Notes: generated by a model not told the origin, from the letters alone. 30,611 nt of DNA from an uncultured Oscillospiraceae bacterium (GCA_910584835.1 CAJUEG010000028.1:1-30611), one strand, 5' to 3'. Positions 1-7,908 are shown, counted from the first letter of the stretch. Numbers and translations: made by a program.

Positions 1-42
1 AAAAACTACAAAATTTCTTCGGCGTTTTCTTACAATTTCAGA

Positions 43-924
43 TTGGCGTTGACAATTAAAATCAACCCTGGACGCCGCGAGGCCGCGCCGGAAGATGTGC
101 AAAGGCTTTCGGAGAGCGTCGCGGAAGTCGGCATGATGAATCCCATCACCGTGGATGCTGACTACACCCTTGTTGCGGGACTTCATCGTCTGGAGGCCGT
201 GAAGCTGCTGGGCTGGACAGAAGTGGAGTGTACCGTCTGCGGGTTGGACAGGCTTCACGCAGAACTGGCGGAGATCGACGAGAACGTGATCCGCACCGGC
301 CTTTCAGATCTGGAACTGAGCGAGCTGCTGGCGCGGCGGAAGAAAATTTACGAAACCCTGCACCCTGCCACGATTGCGCGTAATCTGCCGGGTCATGCCA
401 GCAACTATGAATCTTCGAGCGACAAATTGACGGGCGAAGAAAAACCGTTCTCTCAGGACACCGCCGAGAAGATGGGCGTCTCTCCGCGAACCGTTGAGCG
501 CCACGTTCAGATCGGGGAAAATCTGACGTTGGAGGCAAAGGAAATCCTGCGCGGCACAGATAGGAAGGTCACAAAGCAGAATTTGACGAAGCTCTCCCGC
601 CTGAAGCCGGAGCAGCAGATGGAGGCCGCGAAACAGTTGACGGAGGGTACGATCAAGTCTGTCGATGAATACACGGCAGAGGACGCAGCTACAGTGCGTG
701 AGGGCAATTATTATCAAACTGGCGCGTTTCTCGTTGATGCCTTTTCACAGCATAACAACGCACTGGGCCGGATTCCGGAAGCCTACAAATTACGTTTGGA
801 GCACTATCGGGAAATCCTGTCGTCTGAACAGATCAAGGCTATGATCGGCATTGCCAAAGGCTCAATCAAAATGTTGCAGGACTACATCAATTTTTTGAAT
901 AGCGAATTGGAGGTATCTGAATGA
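43..924 (+). CDS. ParB-like partition / DNA-binding protein (5' end possibly outside window)
   Basis: This is a ParB/Srx-type protein of about 293 residues. The N-terminal half has the ParB nucleotide-binding signature (AGLHRLEAVKLLGW, about residues 45-58). A helix-turn-helix region follows around residues 140-160 (QDTAEKMGVSPRTVERH). It probably binds DNA and takes part in segregation or regulation of the mobile element. The TTG at 43 is the first candidate start, but no ribosome binding site precedes it and the frame stays open to position 1, so the true start may lie outside the window. Its stop overlaps the start of the ParM-like gene by ATGA, which indicates translational coupling. The family is clear. 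The precise job is inferred from the neighbours, because ParB normally works with a ParA rather than with ParM/ParR. Confidence 0.85.
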   Translation: MALTIKINPGRREAAPEDVQRLSESVAEVGMMNPITVDADYTLVAGLHRLEAVKLLGWTEVECTVCGLDRLHAELAEIDENVIRTGLSDLELSELLARRKKIYETLHPATIARNLPGHASNYESSSDKLTGEEKPFSQDTAEKMGVSPRTVERHVQIGENLTLEAKEILRGTDRKVTKQNLTKLSRLKPEQQMEAAKQLTEGTIKSVDEYTAEDAATVREGNYYQTGAFLVDAFSQHNNALGRIPEAYKLRLEHYREILSSEQIKAMIGIAKGSIKMLQDYINFLNSELEVSE

Positions 925-1847
925 ACATACTCAATAATCGCCCCATCATCATTGGCATTGACCACGGCTATGGCAATATCAAGGCCGCCAACTGCTGCTT
1001 CAAAACCGGAGTGGCCTCCTTTGACAAGGAGCCGACCTTCAAGAGCAATCTGCTGGTTTTCGAGGGCCGCTATTATCTAATCGGCGAGGAGCACAAGGAG
1101 TTCACCGCCGACAAAATGGCGGACAGTGACTACTACATCCTGACCCTCGCCGCCATCGGACGGGAGTTGAACATCCGCAAACAGACCTCGGCCCATGTTC
1201 ATCTCGCGGCGGGGCTGCCCCTCACTTGGGTCAGTGAGCAGAAAGACGCTTTCAAAAAGTATCTGCTGCAAAGGGACAGCGTGGATTTTACCTTTCGAGG
1301 CGTGAACTACCACATTGACTTTGTTGGGGCAGACATTTTCCCCCAGGGGTTTGCCGCCGTTGCGGATCAACTCCGGGACTTCCGGGGTGTGAATATGCTG
1401 GCCGACATCGGCAATGGCACGATGAACGTCATGTATATCAATGACCGCCGCCCTCTGGAGAAAAAGTGCTTCACCGAGAAATACGGAACGCATCAATGTA
1501 TGCTGGCGGTTCGGGAAAATCTGCTGAAGCTCTACGGCTCTGCCGCTGACGAGGCGGTGATTGACCGTGTGCTGCGATACGGGACTGCGGAGATCAGCGA
1601 GCGGTATCTGACCGCTATCCAGGCAACTGCCAGGGAGTATGTAGCTGGCATCTTCCGCCGTCTGCGGGAGCATGAGTATGATCCAGAGTTGATGAAGTTG
1701 CACATTGTGGGCGGCGGTGGCTGTCTGATTAAAAACTTCGGGGAGTTTGACGCTGGCCGGGTGGTTATCAACGAGGACATCTGCGCTACTGCCAAAGGAT
1801 ATGAATACCTGGCTAGGCTCCGTGCCCGGAAGGGCGGTGTGGTATGA
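921..1847 (+). CDS. parM: ParM/StbA-like actin-fold plasmid segregation ATPase
   Basis: This is an actin-like ATPase of 308 residues of the ParM/StbA type. Visible nucleotide-binding motifs are phosphate 1 (GIDHGYGNIKA, residues 12-22), phosphate 2 (DIGNGTMNV, 162-170) and the adenosine motif (IVGGGG, 262-267). In known type II partition systems such a protein polymerises into filaments that push apart ParR-bound DNA copies. The gene overlaps both neighbours by ATGA (921-924 and 1844-1847), so the three genes are translated as a unit. The length is close to that of plasmid ParM proteins (about 320). The family assignment is strong. Filament formation in this element is inferred. Confidence 0.87.
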   Translation: MNILNNRPIIIGIDHGYGNIKAANCCFKTGVASFDKEPTFKSNLLVFEGRYYLIGEEHKEFTADKMADSDYYILTLAAIGRELNIRKQTSAHVHLAAGLPLTWVSEQKDAFKKYLLQRDSVDFTFRGVNYHIDFVGADIFPQGFAAVADQLRDFRGVNMLADIGNGTMNVMYINDRRPLEKKCFTEKYGTHQCMLAVRENLLKLYGSAADEAVIDRVLRYGTAEISERYLTAIQATAREYVAGIFRRLREHEYDPELMKLHIVGGGGCLIKNFGEFDAGRVVINEDICATAKGYEYLARLRARKGGVV

Positions 1848-2236
1848 GTAAGCGGATCGTCAGCACCAACATCCGCTTCAATTTGGAAAAGGGAGCGGAT
1901 CGTGCCGCATGGGAGCATTTGCAGCAACGCGACAAGCGGCAGTATCGCTCTTACAGTAAAGCGGTGATCGCCGCCGTCAACGACTATTTTGAGCGCCGGG
2001 GGCGGTTGGATGCCGACCCTTATCTGGAAACCCGTGAGAAGGAGGACGCTTTCCTTCTGCGGGTGCTTGAAACCGTCCGGGCCGGGTTAAACCAAAGCCC
2101 TCCTGTCAATGCAGCAGATACGCTGTTCCGGTTGTTACAGGGCATTCAGCCTCAGCCCATGCAGGTCGAAGAAGCACTACAGGAAGATCAGCAGGAGGCG
2201 GATGAAGCGGCGCTGGATTTTGTAGACAGCTTTTGA
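1844..2236 (+). CDS. ParR-like small DNA-binding adaptor (putative)
   Basis: This is a 130-residue protein encoded directly after, and overlapping, the ParM-like gene. Its N-terminal part (STNIRFNLEKGADRAAWEHL, then YSKAVIAAVNDYFERR) has the strand plus two-helix pattern of ribbon-helix-helix proteins, as in ParR. The C-terminal third is acidic (EEALQEDQQEADEAALDF), and in ParR the C terminus contacts the ParM filament. The role, binding a centromere and linking it to ParM, is inferred from position, size and fold. The sequence alone does not identify it firmly. A candidate centromere with repeated ACCAAA-type motifs lies immediately downstream. Confidence 0.65.
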   Translation: MSKRIVSTNIRFNLEKGADRAAWEHLQQRDKRQYRSYSKAVIAAVNDYFERRGRLDADPYLETREKEDAFLLRVLETVRAGLNQSPPVNAADTLFRLLQGIQPQPMQVEEALQEDQQEADEAALDFVDSF

Positions 2237-2412
2237 TACCAAAAGCGGCGGTTTCCACACCAGAAAAATTTGAATTAGCACCAAAATGTACGGCATCAGA
2301 TACCAACTTCCCCGCATTAGCGCGGAATGTTGGTATTTGGTGCTATTTTTTATGGCTTTGATACAAAAGCACCAAAAAACGGTATTGAAATAGGAGTTTT
2401 CAGTACCAGCAG
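2231..2412. repeat. Cluster of short ACCAAAA / GATACC repeats, candidate centromere
   Basis: AGCACCAAAA occurs at 2277-2286 and 2368-2377, and its complement lies at 2336-2344. Related words TGATACCAAAAGC (2234-2246), GATACCAAC (2299-2307), TGATACAAAAGC (2359-2370) and AGTACCAGC (2402-2410) lie between them. A group of short repeats next to a parMR pair is where a ParR-binding centromere would be expected. No function is shown by the sequence itself. Confidence 0.4.
2276..2352 (+). terminator. Nested hairpin plus T-run ending the par operon
   Basis: The outer arms TAGCACCAAA (2276-2285) and TTTGGTGCTA (2336-2345) are perfectly complementary. Inner arms TACCAAC (2301-2307) and GTTGGTA (2329-2335) and a small CCGC/GCGG stem (2312-2315, 2322-2325) nest inside. 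A run of six T follows at about 2346-2351, so this can act as an intrinsic terminator for the partition operon. The repeated motif may also serve as a protein-binding site. Confidence 0.6.
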
Positions 2413-2439
2413 GCCAAGTATGGCCGGAAGGGAATGAAT

Positions 2440-2637
2440 ATGACGGACACAGAAAAGAAGCTGATCCAGGCGCGGCACCGGCTGGAGGAGGCCCAGGCCC
2501 GTGACCGGGTGAAGCAGCGCAAGGCCCGGACGAGAAGGCTCATTCAAGAGGGTGCAGTTTTGGAAAAGGCTCTGCCGCAGACGGTAAGCATGGACTTAAA
2601 TGAGTTGGAAATGTATCTTCACGGGCTTGCAAATTGA
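2440..2637 (+). CDS. DUF3847 family small protein
   Basis: This is a highly charged protein of 65 residues, helical throughout, with an Arg/Lys-rich middle (RVKQRKARTRR). It resembles DUF3847 proteins, which in Clostridia are encoded just ahead of MobA/MobL relaxases in mobilizable elements. The ATG at 2440 is preferred over the ATG at 2434 because GGAAGGGA (2426-2433) abuts the first ATG but sits six bases before the second. It is placed between the partition operon and oriT. An accessory role in mobilization is inferred from position. No biochemical function is known to me. Confidence 0.7.
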   Translation: MTDTEKKLIQARHRLEEAQARDRVKQRKARTRRLIQEGAVLEKALPQTVSMDLNELEMYLHGLAN

Positions 2638-2649
2638 CTACGCAAAGCA

Positions 2650-2683
2650 GGAGCGTCCCGGTTCGCCGGGGCGCTCCGCTTTT
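2650..2683 (+). terminator. Strong hairpin after the DUF3847 gene
   Basis: Arms GGAGCGTCCCGG (2650-2661) and CCGGGGCGCTCC (2666-2677) form a 12-base-pair stem with one G-T wobble and a TTCG loop. A short GCTTTT follows. It lies 12 bases after the stop codon. The T-run is only four long, so it is either a modest terminator or part of the oriT structure. Confidence 0.55.
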
Positions 2684-2697
2684 CCGGCCCGAAGGGC

Positions 2698-2752
2698 GAA
2701 GGGCGCACTTACTCACCACCCGCAAGCGGGCGGTGGTACTGCCTTCGGCAGT
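2698..2752 (-). other. oriT: Candidate oriT of IncQ/MobQ type with nic core
   Basis: Read on the minus strand, positions 2711-2700 give TAAGTGCGCCCT, matching the nic-region core of IncQ-type (R1162/RSF1010, pSC101) origins of transfer. Immediately 5' on that strand is an inverted repeat: plus-strand arms CACCACCCGC (2714-2723) and GCGGGCGGTG (2726-2735), one wobble, AA loop. An inverted repeat followed by the nic core is the known IncQ oriT layout. A further small hairpin ACTGCC/GGCAGT lies at 2738-2752. The matching MobA-type relaxase gene starts 190 bases downstream. The exact nick position is inferred by analogy. Confidence 0.75.
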
Positions 2753-2795
2753 CGTGCGCTCTCCGAGGGGGATGCGGCCCCTGCGGGGGCCTGCT

Positions 2796-2893
2796 GGGAA
2801 TGACTGCGGTCATTCCCGGTGCGTATGGAACAGACCGGTGCGCCGCCCTGTTCCATACGCCAGCGAAAACCTGCCACTGGCAGCTTTTCGCTG
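2796..2893. repeat. Three tandem perfect hairpins ahead of the relaxase gene
   Basis: Three inverted repeats lie almost end to end. The first is GGGAATGAC/GTCATTCCC (2796-2804, 2809-2817). The second is GCGTATGGAACAG/CTGTTCCATACGC (2821-2833, 2848-2860). The third is CAGCGAAAA/TTTTCGCTG (2861-2869, 2885-2893) with an inner CTGCC/GGCAG stem. All arms match perfectly. They fill most of the leader between oriT and the relaxase ribosome binding site. They could be accessory relaxosome sites, single-strand structures used in transfer, or leader RNA structures that control relaxase synthesis. Confidence 0.65.
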
Positions 2894-2940
2894 TTTACGG
2901 GGGACGAAGGACGGGAGACGAAAAACGGAGGTAATAAAAA

Positions 2941-4632
2941 CTGGCGATTTATCATTTGGAGGCAAAGGTCATTAGCCGGGGAACGGGCCGTTCCGCTGTC
3001 GCGGCAGCGGCCTACATGAGCTGTTCCCGGATGTACAATGATTACGACGGCGTTCAGCATGATTACACCCGGAAGCAGGGCCTTGTCTGGCAGCAGGTTT
3101 TTCTACCGGATATGGCACCGACAGAGTGGTCAGATCGAGAGGTTCTCTGGAACGCCGTGGAGGAAGCGGAGAAAACCAAGGACAGCCGCCTCGCCCGTGA
3201 ATTTGTCGTTGCCCTGCCAGTCGAACTGGGCAGGGGCGAGTGGATTGCCATGTTGACTGATTTTATCCAGGCTAATTTTGCGGCGAAAGGGATGTGCGCC
3301 GATGCCTGTATCCATGATACGGACGGCCACAATCCTCACGCTCACATCATGCTGACGGTTCGCCCGCTCAAAGAAAACGGCACATGGCAGCAGAAAACGG
3401 AGAAGGAGTATCTCTGCGTCCAGGGCGGTGAGGAACGAGGCTTTACCGCTACCGAGTTCAAGTCGGCACAGGTGGAGGGCTGGGAGAAGCAGTATCAGTA
3501 TAGGGACGGGAAGAAAAAGGTTTATATGGCACCCTCGGCGGCTGAAGCGCAGGGGTTGGAGCGGGTATCCAAGTATCCAAAAAGCACCAAGTATGGGCGA
3601 CAGAATCCCGTCACCGCCCGCTGGAGCAGCGAGGAGCAGCTCGTCCTCTGGCGGGCGGCATGGGCCGATACAGTGAACCGTTGTCTGGAACGCTCCGGGC
3701 ATGCGGAGCGCGTCGATCACCGAAGCCATGCGGAGCGCGGTTTGGATGAACAGCCTACCATTCACGAAGGGGTAGTTGCCCGTGCGTTGGAGAAGAAGGG
3801 AATCATTTCCGACCGATGCGAACTGAACCGGCAAATTAAGGCGGACAATGCCCTGCTGCGGGAGTTAAAATCATTGGTCAAGAAATTGATGGATGCGGTG
3901 AAAAACACTGTTCCGGCGATAGCGGAGGCAATGGAAACCGTTCGGCAAAAGATGATCATTTTCCGGTATCAGCTATTGCATATTGGGACTGGAAAAAGAC
4001 AGATTACCGATACGCTCCATGCTGTTCAGCCGGACATCAAGCGGTATGAGGATATTGTTAAGCAGCTCAAGGCTAAGATAAAGAAGCGCCGGACATTGTT
4101 GGAGGAAAAGAAAAACACCCCAGCAATCCAGGTATTCCGGCATCGGGAATTGGCGCAGAAAATCACCGGTCTGACAGAAGATATTGAGGAATTGAAAAAT
4201 GAGAAGGCCCTCCTGCTCAATCAGTTTAACTGTGCGGACGATCATGGCATGGACAAGATCAAACAGCATATTGCGTCCATGGAGTCTTCCCTGGAAACGC
4301 TGAATCAGCAGGAAGAAAAATATGCCGCTGAATTGGACGCGGCACTGATGCAGTATACCGAGCTGCAACAACAGGCGGCGGATATGGATGCCATGGAACT
4401 GGATGCCGCCCGTCACGCTATTCGGCCTGATAAGGAACGGGAAGCAGCCCAGCAGCTGCAAGCTGCCTATGGCAAGAAGTTTGATTCCGGAACGCTGGCG
4501 CAGAGCCGAAAGGATGTTGCTGCAATGTTGGATGAGTCAACAGAACCGGTGTCTATCCGCCGAACACTACAACAGTTGCAGGGACAGCAGAATGGGCAAA
4601 GCCATAAGAAAGAGCATAGCCAGGAGCGGTAA
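2941..4632 (+). CDS. mobA: MobA/MobL family relaxase (MobQ type), CTG start
   Basis: This relaxase would nick oriT and lead the transferred strand. The start is chosen as CTG at 2941. GGAGG (2927-2931) lies nine bases upstream, an in-frame stop is at 2935-2937, and the codons read LAIYHLEAK, matching the AIYHL start of RSF1010 MobA. From this start the candidate catalytic tyrosine is residue 25 (AAAAY), the same number as in R1162/RSF1010 MobA. The metal-binding histidine motif HDTDGHNPHAHIM follows at about residues 125-137. The C-terminal half (about 270-530) is rich in Lys/Glu/Leu/Gln and predicted coiled coil. The total of 563 residues is typical for Firmicutes members. No type IV coupling protein is nearby, so the element looks mobilizable rather than self-transferring. 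Confidence 0.92.
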   Translation: MAIYHLEAKVISRGTGRSAVAAAAYMSCSRMYNDYDGVQHDYTRKQGLVWQQVFLPDMAPTEWSDREVLWNAVEEAEKTKDSRLAREFVVALPVELGRGEWIAMLTDFIQANFAAKGMCADACIHDTDGHNPHAHIMLTVRPLKENGTWQQKTEKEYLCVQGGEERGFTATEFKSAQVEGWEKQYQYRDGKKKVYMAPSAAEAQGLERVSKYPKSTKYGRQNPVTARWSSEEQLVLWRAAWADTVNRCLERSGHAERVDHRSHAERGLDEQPTIHEGVVARALEKKGIISDRCELNRQIKADNALLRELKSLVKKLMDAVKNTVPAIAEAMETVRQKMIIFRYQLLHIGTGKRQITDTLHAVQPDIKRYEDIVKQLKAKIKKRRTLLEEKKNTPAIQVFRHRELAQKITGLTEDIEELKNEKALLLNQFNCADDHGMDKIKQHIASMESSLETLNQQEEKYAAELDAALMQYTELQQQAADMDAMELDAARHAIRPDKEREAAQQLQAAYGKKFDSGTLAQSRKDVAAMLDESTEPVSIRRTLQQLQGQQNGQSHKKEHSQER

Positions 4633-4759
4633 CAAGCACAGTGCAAGGTGAATGTGTGATTTGAAACGTATCCTTTTTGCGATTCAAGAGTTTTTGCTGC
4701 GCCAATCTGCCAGAGCGGACGTACCAAATAATCGGAGATATCTACCATTCCGTTTTGCT

Positions 4760-5434
4760 TCACACTTGGTGACGGCTGTCATGTTCATAGTCGATGAACA
4801 TCATCGCAAAGGCCAAAAACAGCAGTACCGAACAGCACAGGATCGCTCTTTCACCTAAATACTTGATGGCAAAATTTCCAAGGATCGCACCGATGATAAA
4901 GCACAGGATGATTCCAAAATACAAGGCGGAACTTACCAGATCATTTGTATCCCTGCTCTGAAAGTAGCAGTAAAAATTTTGCGTTCCGCTTCGCAAATTC
5001 CCGATACACATAGTGGTCGCCATCCCGTTTCCGCGGATTTTTCGAAAACTCTCCACTTGAATCCCGCAGGCGAAGGAAGTCAGGGAATTGGCCAAAAGGT
5101 TCATGGAAAAGGGGAAGAAAGATACTCCGGCGAGAATTGCCGCCTCAATCAGAACCGCACCCTGCCGCCAATGTAAAAGCCGGTTTTTGCCTCTGCGGAC
5201 CAGCTCTGCCAGTACGATCCCCAGGGCGAACGCAAGCACGGGGAAAAAGTAGCGTGCGGCAGACTGGAAGTTCCCCTCAGACAGGCTTACGCCCAACAGC
5301 AGCATATTGCCGGTCTGTGCGTTGGCGAATACATGATCGCGCGCAATGTAGGAATAGGCATCCATAAATCCGCCGGATATGGCCAGCAGCATTCCCAGGC
5401 GTATGGATTCCGACATTTGTTTTGTCTGTTTCAT
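4760..5434 (-). CDS. DUF1275 (YoaK-type) membrane protein
   Basis: This is an integral membrane protein of 224 residues with about six hydrophobic segments. It begins with the DUF1275 pattern: a first helix with GGFMDAYSYI (residues 21-30) and then NAQTGNMLLLG (38-48). The function of the family is not established. YoaK of Bacillus is one member. GGGAGG lies about eight bases before the ATG at 5434. It is convergent with the relaxase gene, from which it is separated by about 127 bases without recognisable features. It is divergent from the CorA-like gene. It is likely transcribed alone. Confidence 0.85.
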   Translation of the reverse strand: MKQTKQMSESIRLGMLLAISGGFMDAYSYIARDHVFANAQTGNMLLLGVSLSEGNFQSAARYFFPVLAFALGIVLAELVRRGKNRLLHWRQGAVLIEAAILAGVSFFPFSMNLLANSLTSFACGIQVESFRKIRGNGMATTMCIGNLRSGTQNFYCYFQSRDTNDLVSSALYFGIILCFIIGAILGNFAIKYLGERAILCCSVLLFLAFAMMFIDYEHDSRHQV

Positions 5435-5565
5435 TGATTTGGCTCCCTCCCTTGGAACAAGCCCGCCATACCACGGGAAATCAGCGGCGTTAGTGATGAA
5501 GAGCTAATGTTTATATAATGACCGTATTTTGTTCACAGCGTATGTGATTTTTAGGCCCTCCGGTC

Positions 5566-5593
5566 TTGCGGTTTTCGACCGCTGTGGTATAAT
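5566..5593 (+). promoter_or_regulatory. Sigma-A type promoter of the corA-like gene
   Basis: TTGCGG (5566-5571), a 16-base spacer and a perfect TATAAT (5588-5593) lie 32 bases ahead of the ATG. AAGGAGG follows at about 5614-5620. Confidence 0.7.
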
Positions 5594-5625
5594 ATCGGTG
5601 TCCGATCTATCTCAAGGAGGCCGCT

Positions 5626-6543
5626 ATGTACCTGTATAACATCTGCGCAGCCATGAATCCTCTGGAGGGGATATCGGCTTCAGGCAGAAATGTCCTTGTT
5701 CTTTTAACATCGGAGGAATTAGAAAAAGGCGTGGATATTCCAGGCCTGGAGCGTATCATCCGGCATACGCCCTCTGTCCAGGGTGCCCGCGCCTGCAAGG
5801 CGGAATTCCGCCACGACTGCCTATGCGGAACGATTATCACGCCGCGGCGTACCAAGGACGGTGCTCCCATTGCTTTTGGCTATCTTTTAACCGAGAAATG
5901 GGCCGTGCTGTGCGACGATACTGGAACGGCCCGCTCCGCTGTCCAGCACTTGCAAAAGGGGAATCCCCAGCGGGAGTTGGGCGTGGGGGGCTTCTTTTGT
6001 GAGTTCTTGGAGTGGCTGATCGCAAAGGATCTCCATCATCTCCAGAAACTGGAGGACGATATGGACCAGATGGAGGAGCAGGTCCTCTCCGGGGAACTGG
6101 ATCAATTTAACTCCCGCATGAACGCTTTGCGCAAAGAGATTATCCGGTGGCTTCGGTACTACACACAGCTGGATGACATGGTCTGTGAGTTTCAGGAGAA
6201 TGAAACCGCCCTGTTCCGGGACAGCGAGCTGCGGATGCTCCACATGGCGGAAAAGCGGATTGGCCGACTGGACGGTGAGGCGCAGGCCCTCCGGGAATAC
6301 AGCATCCAGCTGCGGGAGCTGTTTCAGGCGGAGATCGACATCCGTCAAAACCGGATCATGAAGATCTTGACCATCGTAACCACGGTCTTTCTTCCATTGT
6401 CCCTGGTGGTAGGCTGGTATGGGATGAATTTTATCAATATGCCGGAATTGGCGTGGAAGTACGGGTATCCGGCCATCATCGTTGTAAGCGTATTGATCGT
6501 GGCGCTCTGTCTGTGGATCATGAAAAAAAAGAAATTCTGGTAG
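5626..6543 (+). CDS. corA: CorA-family divalent cation transporter
   Basis: This is a CorA/Mrs2-type Mg2+ (or Co2+/Ni2+) channel protein of 305 residues. The diagnostic Gly-Met-Asn sits at residues 266-268 (YGMNFINMP) at the end of the first transmembrane helix. A second helix follows (about 281-299) and then a basic C terminus (KKKKFW). The long N-terminal part is cytoplasmic, with charged helices (about 130-245) that would form the funnel stalk. In CorA pentamers the GMN loop is the selectivity filter. The ATG at 5626 is well supported by AAGGAGG six bases upstream and a promoter further up. It is monocistronic, ending in a terminator shared with the convergent antiporter gene. Which metal is carried cannot be told from sequence. 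Confidence 0.9.
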   Translation: MYLYNICAAMNPLEGISASGRNVLVLLTSEELEKGVDIPGLERIIRHTPSVQGARACKAEFRHDCLCGTIITPRRTKDGAPIAFGYLLTEKWAVLCDDTGTARSAVQHLQKGNPQRELGVGGFFCEFLEWLIAKDLHHLQKLEDDMDQMEEQVLSGELDQFNSRMNALRKEIIRWLRYYTQLDDMVCEFQENETALFRDSELRMLHMAEKRIGRLDGEAQALREYSIQLRELFQAEIDIRQNRIMKILTIVTTVFLPLSLVVGWYGMNFINMPELAWKYGYPAIIVVSVLIVALCLWIMKKKKFW

Positions 6544-6566
6544 TACTGTTTCAGGGGGAAGGGAAC

Positions 6567-6597
6567 CCGGCCAGCGTCACTGGCTGGACTTTCTTTT
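6567..6597 (+). terminator. Terminator between convergent corA and antiporter genes
   Basis: Arms CCGGCCAG (6567-6574) and CTGGCTGG (6580-6587) pair with one G-T wobble around a CGTCA loop. The T-rich ACTTTCTTTTG follows on the plus strand. Confidence 0.6.
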
Positions 6598-6600
6598 GCG

Positions 6601-7869
6601 TCACAACGTCTTTTTCTCCAGCATTTCATCGGACATCCGCTCCAACTGCTCCGCCTTGTGGTAGCGGTCAGCGAGGGTGTTGTCCGCCATCGAGCCTTCG
6701 GGTTGTCCGCTGAAACACAGCTTCAACAGGATGGGCGTCAGCACGGCGCAGCCCACCACGGTGATCACGATGGGCGTCATCATGGCTTGGCTGAGGGCCC
6801 CTATGGACAAGCCCCGGTTGGCCACAATCAGGGCCACCTCGCCCCGGCAGGCCATGCCGCACCCAACCTGGAGACACTCTTTCCCGTCAAAGCCGCACAG
6901 CCTGGCCCCCAGGCCGCAGCCGATAATCTTGGACAAAATCGCCACGGCCAGGAGGGACAGGGAAAAGAGGACCAGCGTCCCGTTCAGCTGGGGCAGCTCC
7001 ACCTTGATGCCGATTCCTGCGAAAAACACCGGCGTCAGCAACAGGTAGCTCAGGGGCTCGAACTTGGAGCGGATGTAATCGGCCTTGGGGGTGCAGGCTA
7101 CCACCAGCCCCGCCACAAAGGCGCCAATGATATCGGCCACGCCGAAGAACTCCTCCGCACAGTAGGCCAGCAGCAAGCAGAGCACAAAGGCGAACACCGG
7201 GTAACGCCGGAGGTTTTTCTCGTGGGCCTTTTCGATGATCCGGCGGAACAGCCAGATGCCACCGCAGGCGGCGGCGATGGCAAACACAAAGAACAGCGCA
7301 ATTTTCAGCAGCACCAGCGGCAGGCTGCCCCCGCTTCCCGCCGCGCTGGACACCAGCGTCAGGGCAATCAGGCCCAGCACGTCATCGATCAGGGCGGCGG
7401 CCAGGATGGTGCTGCCCACCTTGGTGTCTAAACGCCCCAATTCCTTAAGGGTTTCCACGGTGATGCTGACAGAGGTGGCGGTCAACACCGTGCCCAAAAA
7501 GAGGTTCTCCAGGAATGTGTTCCCGGGCAGCCAGCCCAGTCTCCCCGCCAGAGCGCCAAAGCCGGTCCCCATCGCCATGGGCGCCAGTACGCCGCACAGC
7601 GCCACCAGAAAGCCCGCCTTGCCGGCGCTGCGCAGCTCCCGCAGATCGGTGCTCATTCCGGCGGTGAACAGAATGACAATGACGCCCAGCTCGCTCAACC
7701 GGGTGAGAAATTCGGTCTCCGACAGGACGTTCAGCATGGCGGGCCCCAGGATCAGGCCGGCCAGCAGTGCGCCTACCACCCGGGGCATTTGAAATTTTCC
7801 TGTGGCGATTCCCAGCAGCTTGGTACTGAGCAGAATCAAAGCCAAGTCTAACAGATAGTGATAGGACAT
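6601..7869 (-). CDS. CPA2-type cation/proton antiporter
   Basis: This is a Kef/NhaS-type Na+(K+)/H+ exchanger of 422 residues with about 12 hydrophobic segments. The paired acidic residues of CPA antiporters appear as IDDV (residues 161-164) in the mid-protein helix, and LFTAGMSTDL (67-76) is also typical of CPA2 members. No C-terminal RCK/TrkA-N nucleotide-binding domain is present. The last 30 residues form a short charged tail (HKAEQLERMSDEMLEKK). The ATG at 7869 is preceded by GGGAGG seven to eight bases upstream. It probably helps with pH or cation homeostasis. The ion cannot be assigned. Base composition here is richer in GC than the relaxase region to the left. Confidence 0.88.
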   Translation of the reverse strand: MSYHYLLDLALILLSTKLLGIATGKFQMPRVVGALLAGLILGPAMLNVLSETEFLTRLSELGVIVILFTAGMSTDLRELRSAGKAGFLVALCGVLAPMAMGTGFGALAGRLGWLPGNTFLENLFLGTVLTATSVSITVETLKELGRLDTKVGSTILAAALIDDVLGLIALTLVSSAAGSGGSLPLVLLKIALFFVFAIAAACGGIWLFRRIIEKAHEKNLRRYPVFAFVLCLLLAYCAEEFFGVADIIGAFVAGLVVACTPKADYIRSKFEPLSYLLLTPVFFAGIGIKVELPQLNGTLVLFSLSLLAVAILSKIIGCGLGARLCGFDGKECLQVGCGMACRGEVALIVANRGLSIGALSQAMMTPIVITVVGCAVLTPILLKLCFSGQPEGSMADNTLADRYHKAEQLERMSDEMLEKKTL

Positions 7870-7908
7870 CAGTGATACCTCCCTGTTTCTATGTTAAAAC
7901 GCAAGGCT

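Noticed and set aside
4633..4759. Possible small gene or terminator between the relaxase and DUF1275 genes
   Set aside because: Only weak short frames and no convincing stem with a T-run were found.
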